This document shows positions 34,673 to 42,702 of a stretch of DNA of 64,000 nt, one piece after another. The notes beneath the pieces are model-generated. The model saw only the letters and a list, made by a program, of their open reading frames with translations, had not been told where the DNA came from and did no database searches. Where the stretch lies: assembly GCA_964509425.1 (NCBI GenBank), contig CAZDWZ010000003.1:465429-529428 (forward strand). Reading direction: 5' to 3'. The position numbers were made by a program, and so were the translations under genes. Origin of the DNA: CAZDWZ01 sp964509425 (lineage in GTDB: Bacteria > Bdellovibrionota_C > UBA2361 > SZUA-149 > CAZDWZ01). Within the stretch, counting starts at the first letter, position 1. Each line of letters starts with the position of its first letter.

Positions 34673-34719
34673 CTCTGTGTCTCTGTGGTTTATTTTAAGC
34701 GAACCACAGAGACACAGAG
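34673..34719. repeat. CTCTGTG-type 18-bp inverted repeat
   Basis: CTCTGTGTCTCTGTGGTT at 34673-34690 pairs perfectly with AACCACAGAGACACAGAG at 34702-34719 around 11 nt. A further GCACAGAG and a T5 run follow (34731-34735). This type of ACAGAG/CTCTGT repeat recurs widely in bacterial genomes of many phyla. Here it sits just after a transglycosylase gene and could act as its terminator. Confidence 0.75.
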
Positions 34720-34906
34720 GCACAGAGTCGTTTTTACGGAGTGGTTTCTGGAGCATCTTTCCGGAGATTCGCTCATATCAAGGTGAGAGGCCGCCTTAGA
34801 TGGTCCTCCGCAGCACGCCCCGCAACGATACGAGCACCTTGAAATTCTTGCAGGATAAGCCGGGTCCGTGTAGCTCTACTCCCGTTAAAGAGTTGGAAAA
34901 TTTCCT

Positions 34907-35044
34907 ATGATTCGTGGACTCATCGCTCTTTTGGTTCTCCTCATGATCTTCGCCGCGAAGGCGTCGTATCAGGGACGAGTAATGGCCGTCGTCTTCGCGA
35001 TAGCGGTGATCTTCTTCGTCATCAAGAACAAGAATAAGATTTAG
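34907..35044 (+). CDS. 45-residue double-hydrophobic membrane protein
   Basis: ATG at 34907 to TAG at 35042-35044. The product begins MIRGLIALLVLLMIF, then a short polar turn (AAKASYQGRV), a second helix (MAVVFAIAVIFFVIKN), and a basic end KNKNKI. The composition is typical of small membrane proteins. No strong Shine-Dalgarno is visible. The opposite strand is open here too, but that frame reads through a terminator and lacks protein-like features. Confidence 0.5.
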   Translation: MIRGLIALLVLLMIFAAKASYQGRVMAVVFAIAVIFFVIKNKNKI

Positions 35045-35144
35045 CTTCCTTTCTACTTTCCACTTCGGGCCAACCTTGGGATGCCGCATGTTGCGGACAT
35101 CCTCCCGAACACACGCTCGTTTCATTTTGCACTTCGCGAGAAGC

Positions 35145-35182
35145 CAAAAAAAAGCGGCCCGGATTTCTCCGAGCCGCTTTTT
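35145..35182. terminator. Bidirectional intrinsic terminator downstream of the DsbA-like gene
   Basis: Stem 35153-35163 with 35168-35178 (AGCGGCCCGGA / TCCGAGCCGCT, one mismatch) and a TTTC loop. An A-run lies on the left and a T-run on the right, so it can stop transcription from either side. It lies 33 nt after the DsbA-like stop. Confidence 0.85.
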
Positions 35183-35214
35183 CGTTTTTCGCTGACAGTC
35201 AGCTGCTTTGGCAG

Positions 35215-36021
35215 CTACTTCTTGGCCGGTGCTGCCGGTGCGCCCTTCAGCCAACGGTCGATGATTCCCTTGAACTGATCAAGAGGACGCGCGCCGCTCA
35301 ACATTACGCCGTTTACGAAAAACGCCGGAGTTCCTCGGACGCCGTTATCCATACCGACCTTCACATCCGCGTCGACGAGCTTAGACGATGCTTCAGAGTC
35401 AAAGTCAGCCGTGAACTTCTCGACGTTCAAGCCGAGATCGCCTGCCCACTTGATGAAGCTCTCCCGCTTTAACTCTTGTTGGTTCGCAAAAAGCAGGTCA
35501 TGCATTTCCCAGAACTTGCCTTGCTTGCCCGCAGCGTATGCTGCTCTCGAAGCCGGCTTTGCGTCTTGGTGAAACGGAAGCGGATAATGTTTGAACGCGA
35601 TTTTCACGTCGTTCGGATAAGCCTTCAAGACTTCTTCCATCAATGATGCGCCGCGCTGACAGAACGGGCACTGGAAATCCGAAAACTCGACGATGGTGAC
35701 CTTCGCGTCTTTCTTCCCCTTGATTGGTGCCTCGCCGAGGTCAATCTTTACGGGATTCTTGAACTGATCTTCCATCCGATTAACTTCGGCCTTCGCCTCA
35801 GCTTGCTCGGCAACCTCACGCTGCTTCCGGAAGTACTTCTCGAGAGCGGTTCCGACCTTCTCGAGGTTTGCGTCCTTCGAGAGGTATTCTTCCATTGACT
35901 TCTCGAACGCCGCTGCGTCCGGACCGGCGGCCAACGCAGGAGTGACAGCGGGTGCTAAAGGATTGAACAGGATAGCTCCTGCAACGACGATTCCAGAAAG
36001 ACGTAACGCTCCGCGTTTCAT
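35215..36021 (-). CDS. DsbA-like periplasmic thioredoxin-fold protein
   Basis: 268 residues from the ATG at 36021, six bases after AGGAGG. A signal peptide (LSGIVVAGAILFNPLAPAVT) is followed by a helical region (about 35-85), then a DSBA fold. The CPFC active site lies in VEFSDFQCPFCQRGASL near residue 118, the cis-Pro in GVRGTPAFFVNG near 225. The helix-plus-DSBA layout is that of BdbD/ScsC-type disulfide enzymes. The C-terminus is Ala/Pro/Lys-rich. No DsbB partner is visible. Confidence 0.92.
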   Translation of the reverse strand: MKRGALRLSGIVVAGAILFNPLAPAVTPALAAGPDAAAFEKSMEEYLSKDANLEKVGTALEKYFRKQREVAEQAEAKAEVNRMEDQFKNPVKIDLGEAPIKGKKDAKVTIVEFSDFQCPFCQRGASLMEEVLKAYPNDVKIAFKHYPLPFHQDAKPASRAAYAAGKQGKFWEMHDLLFANQQELKRESFIKWAGDLGLNVEKFTADFDSEASSKLVDADVKVGMDNGVRGTPAFFVNGVMLSGARPLDQFKGIIDRWLKGAPAAPAKK

Positions 36022-36559
36022 TTCCAACCTCCTAAAGGTGCATAATGGGCAGAACCATAGTTCACGCTACCCAAGTTGCCAAGGGCGGAAAAAATGCTCT
36101 TCGGAGACAGAGGCCGACTCTGCATTTGCCCCACCTCCGTGCCCGACTTAGTTCAAACTTCAACTCCCCATTTTTGACCTGGTGAGACTTTGATTCTGCA
36201 GAAGTCCGTTTTTCACTTGGGTGAATTGTCGGCATCAACGTGGCTGGTCGGTACGTGCGGCTTGGTTAAAAGTCGGCTATTGCTCGGCTCAAGCGTTTAC
36301 GCGGTGAGTGGATGAGGGGGATTTGAAAAAGGGCGGCGCCGGCGACTTCGTTCGGTTGGGTGTCATGCCGTGTGTTGGTGGTCCCCGCGAGTCACGAGGA
36401 TGAAGCTAAGAAGCAGCCGCCAGCGCCATATGTATTTAGTTCGCCTCTCTAGTATCGACGGAAATTCCGAGAACTTTACTTTGCATTTTCTTGAGATCGG
36501 CGACTCTGTTCTAACTATATGAATTTGATTACTTTTATCTCTATTTGGGGCAGGTCTTC
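36022..36559. other. 538-bp noncoding region between DsbA-like and glycosyltransferase genes
   Basis: Divergent gene starts flank it, so it should hold both promoters. No coding frame is convincing on either strand. The only strong structure is the long-stem element at 36332-36427, described separately. Confidence 0.6.
36326..36427 (-). ncRNA. Candidate small structured RNA closed by an 18-bp stem
   Basis: On the minus strand an arm at 36427-36410 pairs with 36349-36332 at 15 of 18 positions (G-T pairs included), enclosing 60 nt. It is followed at once by CCC and TTTTT (36330-36326). That reads like a roughly 95-nt RNA whose closing stem serves as terminator. The enclosed part does not show motifs of SRP RNA, tmRNA or RNase P, and 6S RNA cannot be confirmed by eye. 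Confidence 0.35.
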
Positions 36560-37792
36560 ATGAGGGTCGCAATCTGCGGGACGCGAGGTATCCCGGCTTG
36601 TTACGGAGGATTCGAGACCTTTGCTGAGCAACTCTCCACACGCCTCGCCAAACGTGGCCATGAGGTCACGGTCTATGGGCGCTCGCACGTCATAAAATAC
36701 GCTGAGCCCGAGTATCGCGGCGTGAAAATTCGTCTGCATTGGGCTCCGAAACACAAGTATCTCGAGACGCCCGTCCATTCGATGATTTCGTTATTCGATG
36801 TCAGCTGGCATCGGCGTGCGGATGTGATTCTGCTTTGCAATGCCGCGAATAGCCCGTTCCTATTCATTCCTCGTCTGCGCGGAATCCCCGTTGCCATAAA
36901 CGTCGACGGAATTGAGCGAATGCGGGCGAAGTGGAATAGCCTCGGTAGACTTTGGTATATGATTGGTGAGCGATGCGCGGCGAAATTCGCACCGCACGTC
37001 ATCTCAGATGCTCACGTCATTGAGGAATATTACCGGACGACGTATGGCCGGGATTCCAGCGTTATCGCGTACGGTTACGACGAATCCGCGAAAGACTTAG
37101 CCGAATTAAAGGCCTCAGGTGCTTCGATTGCGGTTTCACCGGACCCGAGAATCGCCCATCCTGTCTTTGCCGATCTCGGAATCGAACCAGGAAAATACCT
37201 GCTCTATGTGAGCAGATTGGAGCCGGAAAACAACGCGCACATTGTGTCTGAAGCCTATCAATCGCTTTCTCCAGAAGAGAGAAAAATCCCACTTGTTATT
37301 GTCGGCGACGCTCCCTATGCCCGCGAATACATTCATTCTCTCAAGGAAAAGGCGGGGAAGGACGTCATTTTCGCGGGCTATCGCTTCTCAGATTCCTATA
37401 GGGCCCTTCAATTGGGCGCGTATGCCTATGTGCAGGCGACCGAAGTGGGAGGAACCCATCCAGCGCTCGTTGAAGCGATGGGGTTTGCAAATTGTATCAT
37501 CGCGAACGGAACTCCGGAGAATGTCGAAGTGCTCGGATCCGCGGGGCTCGTGTATTCGAAGAACAACGTCGCAGAGCTTGCAGGACACTTTCGCAATATC
37601 CTCTCCGACGCGAAGCTCGTTGCATCATGCCGCCGGAAAGCATTCGATCGCGCCGAAGAATGTTACTCCTGGGAGCTCGTCTGCGACCGCTATGAGGTCC
37701 TCCTCGAGAGTCTGATTCGCGACCAAACACCTAACTCCGAGTCCGAAAAAATGGGGTCGAAAATGCACTTTGACGTAGACAATGCTCTTTGA
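36560..37792 (+). CDS. GT4-family glycosyltransferase with DUF1972-type N-terminus
   Basis: 410 residues from the ATG at 36560. It opens RVAICGTRGIPACYGGFETF, the glycine-rich donor loop of a DUF1972-type N-terminal domain. Then come VAINVDGIERMRAKW, LLYVSRLEPENNAHIV, VIVGDAPYAREYIHSL, and the nucleotide-sugar region GTHPALVEAMGFANCIIA with the E-x7-E motif. Such cytoplasmic enzymes build capsule, exopolysaccharide or O-antigen units. It stands alone, so the polymer is unknown. Confidence 0.9.
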   Translation: MRVAICGTRGIPACYGGFETFAEQLSTRLAKRGHEVTVYGRSHVIKYAEPEYRGVKIRLHWAPKHKYLETPVHSMISLFDVSWHRRADVILLCNAANSPFLFIPRLRGIPVAINVDGIERMRAKWNSLGRLWYMIGERCAAKFAPHVISDAHVIEEYYRTTYGRDSSVIAYGYDESAKDLAELKASGASIAVSPDPRIAHPVFADLGIEPGKYLLYVSRLEPENNAHIVSEAYQSLSPEERKIPLVIVGDAPYAREYIHSLKEKAGKDVIFAGYRFSDSYRALQLGAYAYVQATEVGGTHPALVEAMGFANCIIANGTPENVEVLGSAGLVYSKNNVAELAGHFRNILSDAKLVASCRRKAFDRAEECYSWELVCDRYEVLLESLIRDQTPNSESEKMGSKMHFDVDNAL

Positions 37793-37816
37793 CTTCGATT
37801 AATACAGCATTCTAAC
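37789..37816 (+). promoter_or_regulatory. Candidate sigma-70-type promoter for the HU gene
   Basis: TTGACT (37789-37794) and TCTAAC (37811-37816) are spaced by 16 bp, about 80 bp before the HU start. The -35 matches five of six consensus bases; the -10 four of six. Confidence 0.35.
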
Positions 37817-37894
37817 GCGCATCGCGGGTGATGTGCGGCCAAGAAAGATTTTGTTCCATCAACGTTTTTTCTTTACCGAATAGGGAGAGGTAGT

Positions 37895-38419
37895 GTGGCT
37901 ATAAAGAAACCAGCAATGAAGAAGAAAGCAGCAGCAAAGAAGCCGGCGAAGGCAGCGAAGAAGCCAGTCAAGAAGACTGTGAAGAAGCCTGCGAAGAAGG
38001 CGATGAAAGCTACGAAGGCTGCTCCGAAGGCGTCGAAGGCAGTTGTTGCGAAGACAAAGATCGCTGCTGCTCCGAAGACCATGGCGCCGATGGCTCCGAA
38101 GAAGCCGGTTCTCGTTACGCCGAAGAACACTTCCTCGAAGCAGTACAGCCAGTCCGAGTTCTATGATTGCATCCAAGGCTATTGCGGATTCGCAAAGCGC
38201 AAGGAAGCAAAGGAATTCTATCTCGGCTTCCAAGGCATGATGCAAACTGCTTTGAAGAGCGGATACAAAGTTGTTCTCCCGGGACTCGGCAAGATGCAAG
38301 TCCGGAAGACCAAGGCGCGGAAGGGTATCAATCCGGCAACTCGTGAGCCGATCAATATCCCAGCGAAGAGAAAGGTTTCCTTCACTGCCTTGAAGGCACT
38401 CAAGGAGGCAGTTCTGTAG
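37895..38419 (+). CDS. HU-family DNA-binding protein with histone H1-like Lys/Ala-rich N-terminal tail
   Basis: 174 residues, GTG start after GGGAGAGG. Residues 1-80 are almost only Lys, Ala and Pro with some Val, Thr and Met (KKPAKAAKKPVKKTVKKP), like a eukaryotic H1 tail. From about 83 an HU/IHF domain follows: QSEFYDCIQGYCGFAKRKEA, VVLPGLGKMQVRKTKARKG, and INPATREPINIPAKRK, which is the DNA-clamping arm. HU bends and compacts DNA. Tails of this sort are known on HU of Deinococcus (N-terminal) and mycobacteria (C-terminal). A clear terminator follows. Confidence 0.94.
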   Translation: MAIKKPAMKKKAAAKKPAKAAKKPVKKTVKKPAKKAMKATKAAPKASKAVVAKTKIAAAPKTMAPMAPKKPVLVTPKNTSSKQYSQSEFYDCIQGYCGFAKRKEAKEFYLGFQGMMQTALKSGYKVVLPGLGKMQVRKTKARKGINPATREPINIPAKRKVSFTALKALKEAVL

Positions 38420-38440
38420 TCTCGACCTTGAGAGCTACAG

Positions 38441-38475
38441 GGGAGGCGGTGCAGCGAAAGCTCCCGCCTCCTTTT
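38441..38475 (+). terminator. Intrinsic terminator of the HU gene
   Basis: GGAGGCGG (38442-38449) pairs perfectly with CCGCCTCC (38464-38471), followed by TTTT. It starts 22 nt after the stop. Confidence 0.8.
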
Positions 38476-38576
38476 CGATTTCGATATACATTTCTCGTTC
38501 AAAGACCTCGGAAGTGAAACTTAAATTTCCAGTAGAACAAGAACTTCCAGCAGACCTAAAACTTGGCGAACACCAT

Positions 38577-39080
38577 ATGAAAGTCACGAAGTCCCGTATT
38601 CTCGCAGTAAGCTTTAGCTTGGTGAGCTTGATTTGTTCGCACTTTGCGGCGAGCGCCCATGCGAGTGATGCGCTTGTAGAAGCACTTTCCGATCGCCATC
38701 ATGTCCCGTCGTTTGAAGAACTCGTTCAGCTCGTAGGCGGAAGAGATCAACTCATCGATCGGCTGGTGGAGCTCCGAGGAAATACCACTGTGCCTCAAGT
38801 CGGAATGCGTTCGGCCCGGCTCCTGCTCGAGAATTACAACGGTGAGTCCGAGATCGAGAGCGCGCTTTCAGAAGATCTCGAGCGGGCTGACCGGAAGGGA
38901 ATCGCGCAGATGATCGCGCTGAACCTCGACAAGGTGCCTTCGTCGGTTGCCAGAGTGCGACTCGCCGAGAACGTTCTTCAGAAGGCGCAAGGCGACAGCG
39001 ACTATGCACCTTTTGCCAAGTCCCTTTCGGTGAGCAAAGACGAAGCGGTGCGGAAGCTCGCTCGTCAGATTCTCCCGTAA
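38577..39080 (+). CDS. Exported protein, helical, unknown function
   Basis: 167 residues from the ATG at 38577 (an upstream GTG adds 21 residues without a signal-like start). Signal peptide ILAVSFSLVSLICSHFAASA with cleavage near AHA|SD. The mature part is helical (FEELVQLVGGRDQLIDRLVE, SARLLLENYNGESEIESALS, AVRKLARQIL), like a short HEAT-type repeat array. No family is recognised. It precedes the Sua5-like gene by 17 nt. Confidence 0.7.
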   Translation: MKVTKSRILAVSFSLVSLICSHFAASAHASDALVEALSDRHHVPSFEELVQLVGGRDQLIDRLVELRGNTTVPQVGMRSARLLLENYNGESEIESALSEDLERADRKGIAQMIALNLDKVPSSVARVRLAENVLQKAQGDSDYAPFAKSLSVSKDEAVRKLARQILP

Positions 39081-39097
39081 GCTGATTTTCGTCGCGG

Positions 39098-40111
39098 GTG
39101 TCCGAGCAGTCTCACAAACCAGATCCGGATCAGGCGTTAGCGTCACAAGTGACGCGCGCCGTTTCCTTGCTCAAGTCCGGCGTTCCGGTGGCGATTCCCA
39201 CTGAGACGGTCTATGGACTCGCCGCGGCGATAGATAACCCCGCGGCTATAGAACAGGTCTTCCAGCTAAAAGCGCGGCCGTTCTTTGATCCGCTCATCGT
39301 GCACATTTCAAATGTCTCGGAGCTTTCGAGCGTTGCCTCACGTGTGACAGCGGAGGAACAACTGCTCATGCGGGAGTTCTGGCCGGGACCACTTACGCTC
39401 ATTCTCCGAAAACATCCTGATTTAAATCCCATGATCTGCTCCGGCTTGGAGACGGTCGGCGTTCGAATGCCGTCTCATCCCGTGGCACTCGAGATTCTCC
39501 AGAAAACCGGAGTACCGCTCGCGGCGCCGAGTGCGAATCGTTTCGGGCGGACCAGTCCCACCGAGGCCGCGCATGTCAGGAGCGAATGGACGGAAGCGGA
39601 GGTGTTCGTGGTCGATGCAGGATCGTCAGACCACGGATTGGAGTCTACCGTGGTTCGTCTCTCCACGGTCGATGAGCGGACAACAATTGAGATTTTGAGA
39701 CCGGGAGTGGTGGAAGCCGATTCGCTCATCGAGGCATTTCTCAGGCACGAAAAGACGGTTCGCGTCCTTCGCGTTGACAGCGAGGCGTCGCCAGGAAACG
39801 TAAAGCACCACTACATGCCGGCGGCTCCTCTCCTCATCGTTCCAGCCAAATGGCTTCCGCTCGATGTTTCGCGAAAGAAGAAAATTTCGGAGGACACGGG
39901 AATCAGCTTTTCCGGAGAGCGGGAGCTTACCCTTTCCGAGGACCCGCTGATTGCCGCGAGGGAGCTCTATGCGAAGCTTCGCTCGCTTTCCGATGATGGT
40001 GCGAGTTGCCTCGTTTTCGGCGTCGAAGAGAACCGCACGTCGGGCTCTTGGGAAGCTATCTGGGATCGGTTATCTCGCGCGGCGACGAAACTCTATACAG
40101 ATGCAGATTGA
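39098..40111 (+). CDS. sua5: Threonylcarbamoyl-AMP synthase, Sua5 type
   Basis: 337 residues, GTG start. The YrdC fold shows VAIPTETVYGLAAAIDN, KARPFFDPLIVHI, FWPGPLTLILRK, and VPLAAPSANRFGRTSPTEA, then VEADSLIEAF. A C-terminal Sua5 domain follows (SPGNVKHHYMPAAPLLI onward), so this is the long two-domain form rather than TsaC. It makes threonylcarbamoyl-AMP for the t6A37 modification of tRNAs. Its 3' end overlaps the convergent acyltransferase gene by 19 nt. Confidence 0.95.
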   Translation: MSEQSHKPDPDQALASQVTRAVSLLKSGVPVAIPTETVYGLAAAIDNPAAIEQVFQLKARPFFDPLIVHISNVSELSSVASRVTAEEQLLMREFWPGPLTLILRKHPDLNPMICSGLETVGVRMPSHPVALEILQKTGVPLAAPSANRFGRTSPTEAAHVRSEWTEAEVFVVDAGSSDHGLESTVVRLSTVDERTTIEILRPGVVEADSLIEAFLRHEKTVRVLRVDSEASPGNVKHHYMPAAPLLIVPAKWLPLDVSRKKKISEDTGISFSGERELTLSEDPLIAARELYAKLRSLSDDGASCLVFGVEENRTSGSWEAIWDRLSRAATKLYTDAD

Positions 40112-40944
40112 CTCGTGATCACTTCGCAGGCTTTCGCCGCGAGACTGCGCGAGTCGCGCTCCGATCGTTCAAGCAGCGGAAAGATATCGACCGTGACGTC
40201 GACACCTCGCGGAATCGGTCCGAATTTTCGGTAAGACAGCTTCCAGGTTCCGTTTAGAAAAACCGGAATGACTTCGACTTCGGGCGCGGATGCGAGGAGC
40301 ACAGTCAATCCCGCGAGCTGAAATTCCTTCGTGCGCCCGTCTCTCGCCCTCGTGCCCTCCGGGAAAATTACCGCCAGAAATTTTTGATCCAGCATATGAG
40401 CCGCAAAACGCTTCAGCTCCGGGATCGCTTGCCGGGGATTCTTCCGATCAATCAGAGCAGCCCCACCTGCGCGAAGGTTGTAAGAAACAGAAGGAAAAAG
40501 CCACTTGAGCTCCTTCTTTGAGACGAAGTGGGGGAAATGCTTTTTGAAGATGGATGCGAGGATGCAGATATCAAAGAGAGACTGATGAGTAGAGACGACA
40601 ATATAAGGCTTCTCCGACGACAGAGACTCGAGAAAGCCGGGTCTCGGCTCGGTCACTCGAATTTTTGTTCCGAGAATGAAGAGACATGCTCGAAGCCACA
40701 AGCTGAGATGCACCGCGGCGTGTTGTTGAGCACGAGATCCGAAAAGTCTCGCGACCCTTTGAAGGAGCTCGAAGACGAGAAGCACTAAGAGGAAGGCAAA
40801 AACAAAAATCGGGAAGAGAAGCCAATCAATGAAGTCGACTTTCGGAACCTCTCCGCGTTCCACGGGAGTCTCTGAAGTTTCTGTATCCGTGGTTTGCGTC
40901 TGACTCACAATCGTTCCAGTCGAGGTGCGACTCGTTCCATCCAA
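40093..40944 (-). CDS. PlsC-like 1-acylglycerol-3-phosphate acyltransferase
   Basis: 283 residues. A polar N-terminus rich in Thr and Ser is followed by membrane helix FIDWLLFPIFVFAFLLVLLV. The acyltransferase motifs are STHQSLFDI (the HX4D box), AALIDRK, and VIFPEGTRARDG. Products of this family acylate lysophosphatidic acid at the inner membrane. It overlaps the upstream gene by 40 nt, so both are probably one transcript. Other acyl acceptors are possible. Confidence 0.9.
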   Translation of the reverse strand: MDGTSRTSTGTIVSQTQTTDTETSETPVERGEVPKVDFIDWLLFPIFVFAFLLVLLVFELLQRVARLFGSRAQQHAAVHLSLWLRACLFILGTKIRVTEPRPGFLESLSSEKPYIVVSTHQSLFDICILASIFKKHFPHFVSKKELKWLFPSVSYNLRAGGAALIDRKNPRQAIPELKRFAAHMLDQKFLAVIFPEGTRARDGRTKEFQLAGLTVLLASAPEVEVIPVFLNGTWKLSYRKFGPIPRGVDVTVDIFPLLERSERDSRSLAAKACEVITSQSASV

Positions 40945-41615
40945 TGCAAGAAGAAAGGCCGGAGCTTGGGGAAGGACGCCGCGGAGAGTTGAAGTGCGAT
41001 CTCGAGGTCGTCGAGTACCTTTGGCAAGACAGACTGGATGCGGGGGACATCCGCTTGGTGCAAATGTCTGATGCGATCGAGGAAGTTCACGAGAAAAGCG
41101 AGAGCCGCTCCGCTCGTTTCCGGCGCACGTTCGAAGAGCTTCATCAGCTCTTGGGCCGGGGACAAACTGAGAAGAGCGAGTGTTCTTGCTCGTTGAAAAA
41201 TGTCCTGCGCCGAATCGTCCTCGGAAATCTCCGACGACCGAAGAGCGAGTTCGTTTGCCGAAGCGAGAATTGCTGCGGCAGAGAAAAGCGGAGACGCCGA
41301 GTCGGATGCTTTCATCGCTTCGATGCCGACTCTCGCAGGACGAGGATTATATGAAACATCTGCGGCGCGAATGAAATCAATCTCTGTGCGGCCGCCATTT
41401 TCCATCGCGAGCGAAAATGATTTCGCGATGAGGATGAATTCCGGAGTCATCCGTCCAAACGTGCGCTCCGCCGCAGCCGAGAGGTGAGGGGATATCTCCG
41501 CGAGGAGCAGCACGGCAGAAACTGTCGGCACTTCCTCTCGATGCGGCGGCGCTGCGGCGAGCCGATCGCCCGAATTGCCGTTTTGCTGTGAATTTTGTGA
41601 GGAAGTAGCATCCAT
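40905..41615 (-). CDS. Helical protein of unknown function
   Basis: 236 residues from the ATG at 41615, after CAGGAAAAT; longer forms start inside the divergent promoter region. The first 35 residues are polar (SSQNSQQNGNSGDRLAAAPP). The rest is helical and Ala/Leu-rich (SAVLLLAEISPHLSAAAERT, TLALLSLSPAQELMKLFERA). No family is recognised. It overlaps the acyltransferase gene by 40 nt and is transcribed divergently from the lipoprotein at 41750. Confidence 0.7.
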   Translation of the reverse strand: MDATSSQNSQQNGNSGDRLAAAPPHREEVPTVSAVLLLAEISPHLSAAAERTFGRMTPEFILIAKSFSLAMENGGRTEIDFIRAADVSYNPRPARVGIEAMKASDSASPLFSAAAILASANELALRSSEISEDDSAQDIFQRARTLALLSLSPAQELMKLFERAPETSGAALAFLVNFLDRIRHLHQADVPRIQSVLPKVLDDLEIALQLSAASFPKLRPFFLHWMERVAPRLERL

Positions 41616-41749
41616 ATTTTCCTGCTCAGCTATAGCAGCAAATCGCAATTTCCTACAGCCGTCTGCGGTCGGGCGTTTCAGGGTTGCATTTTCTCTCCCT
41701 CCTAGGCGAAGTTTGGGGCCGTCGAACCACATCCAAGGAGACTTACGAT

Positions 41750-42349
41750 ATGACTTCAGTTTCTCGATTCGCAAAGGTCAGCCTCAGCCTCGTTGCCGCT
41801 CTTTTGATCGCTGGTTGCGGTGGTGGAGGTGGCGACAATGGTGATGGCCTCGCGAGACTTCAAGGAACGGCGATTCTTCCTCCCGGAGTTGATCAGATAA
41901 AAGTTGTTGCTGAAAACGCTCCTGTGCAAGTGCTCGACCTCTCGCTGCCGGCGGCCAACCGTGTCATCGCGAACAGCACGACCGATGCGAACGGTCGATA
42001 CGATGTTACTGTTCCGGAAGCCCGTCTCGTGGCGGTTGTTGTGCAGGGAACAGCGCAGGTTTCAGGGCTCGTACAAGCAAATTCCAACCCGAAGACAGAA
42101 ATTGCGAAAGACTTCACCGGCGCGACAGATCTCGCGTGCCGAGGCGGTGTGGGCCTTATCAACGACGGAACGCTCAAGCCTGACGATTTCGACGGCGAGC
42201 GAATTGCGAATCTCGAAAACGCAGCAAACGCTGTGGTCGCAAGCGGTCAGGTGAATTTCAAAGACGAGCGCTCGATCACGAACGCGGTGAACGTCATCCT
42301 GGTCTCGACCGGAAATGGAGACCATCCCGCGTTTTCCGGGAATAACTAG
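41750..42349 (+). CDS. Lipoprotein with carboxypeptidase-regulatory-like domain
   Basis: 199 residues from the ATG at 41750, after AAGGAG. Signal LSLVAALLIAGC (Cys23) is followed by poly-Gly. The domain RLQGTAILPPGVDQIKVVAE ... STTDANGRYDVTVPE has the D-x-N-G-x-Y-x-V/I pattern of transthyretin-like regulatory folds. The C-terminal third is helical (IANLENAANAVVASGQ). A cell-surface role is likely. Hairpins follow the stop. Confidence 0.78.
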   Translation: MTSVSRFAKVSLSLVAALLIAGCGGGGGDNGDGLARLQGTAILPPGVDQIKVVAENAPVQVLDLSLPAANRVIANSTTDANGRYDVTVPEARLVAVVVQGTAQVSGLVQANSNPKTEIAKDFTGATDLACRGGVGLINDGTLKPDDFDGERIANLENAANAVVASGQVNFKDERSITNAVNVILVSTGNGDHPAFSGNN

Positions 42350-42363
42350 ACGAGATGCTTTGA

Positions 42364-42639
42364 CTCCATCTTCCGGCTTCTACGGGCCGGTGGATGGAGG
42401 AGAGTTTGGGGGGCGAAAAAGCGGGCTTAATTTGAGCGCTCTCAAGTTAAACCCCTCGAACGCTTGAAAATTTCCTTAGTTTTTCTGGACTCTTGCGCAA
42501 TTGCGAAAAAATGAGTAAAAAACAGCTACTATTCGACCGGGCTTGTGGCGACTACTAATTTGCCGATAATGCCTGGATGTTTAGGGGATTTCGGTCTCGA
42601 AATCCGCAACGGCAATAAAAAGTGTGCGCAAATTGCCGT
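42364..42639. promoter_or_regulatory. 353-bp intergenic region with five successive palindromes
   Basis: In order: CTCCATC/GATGGAG enclosing CCGGC/GCCGG (42364-42399); TTAATTTGAG/CTCAAGTTAA (42427-42450); CGCAATTGCG (42496-42505); GGATTTCG-gtct-CGAAATCC (42586-42605); ACGGCAAT/ATTGCCGT (42609-42639). The first may end the lipoprotein transcript. The later ones lie upstream of the DUF3108-like gene and may form a structured leader or operators. No gene is seen. Confidence 0.55.
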
Positions 42640-42702
42640 GATACAATTTCTTAGGAAGTAGCGTTCCAGAGACTGTAAGTGGGAACGTAACGTAGGACTT
42701 CG

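Noticed and set aside
34796..35254. Open frame of 152 codons on the minus strand
   Set aside because: It reads through the bidirectional terminator and into the DsbA-like gene end; composition is not protein-like.
36332..36427. 6S RNA or SRP RNA
   Set aside because: Neither the 6S central bulge pattern nor the SRP GGAA tetraloop domain could be identified; kept only as an unnamed structured element.
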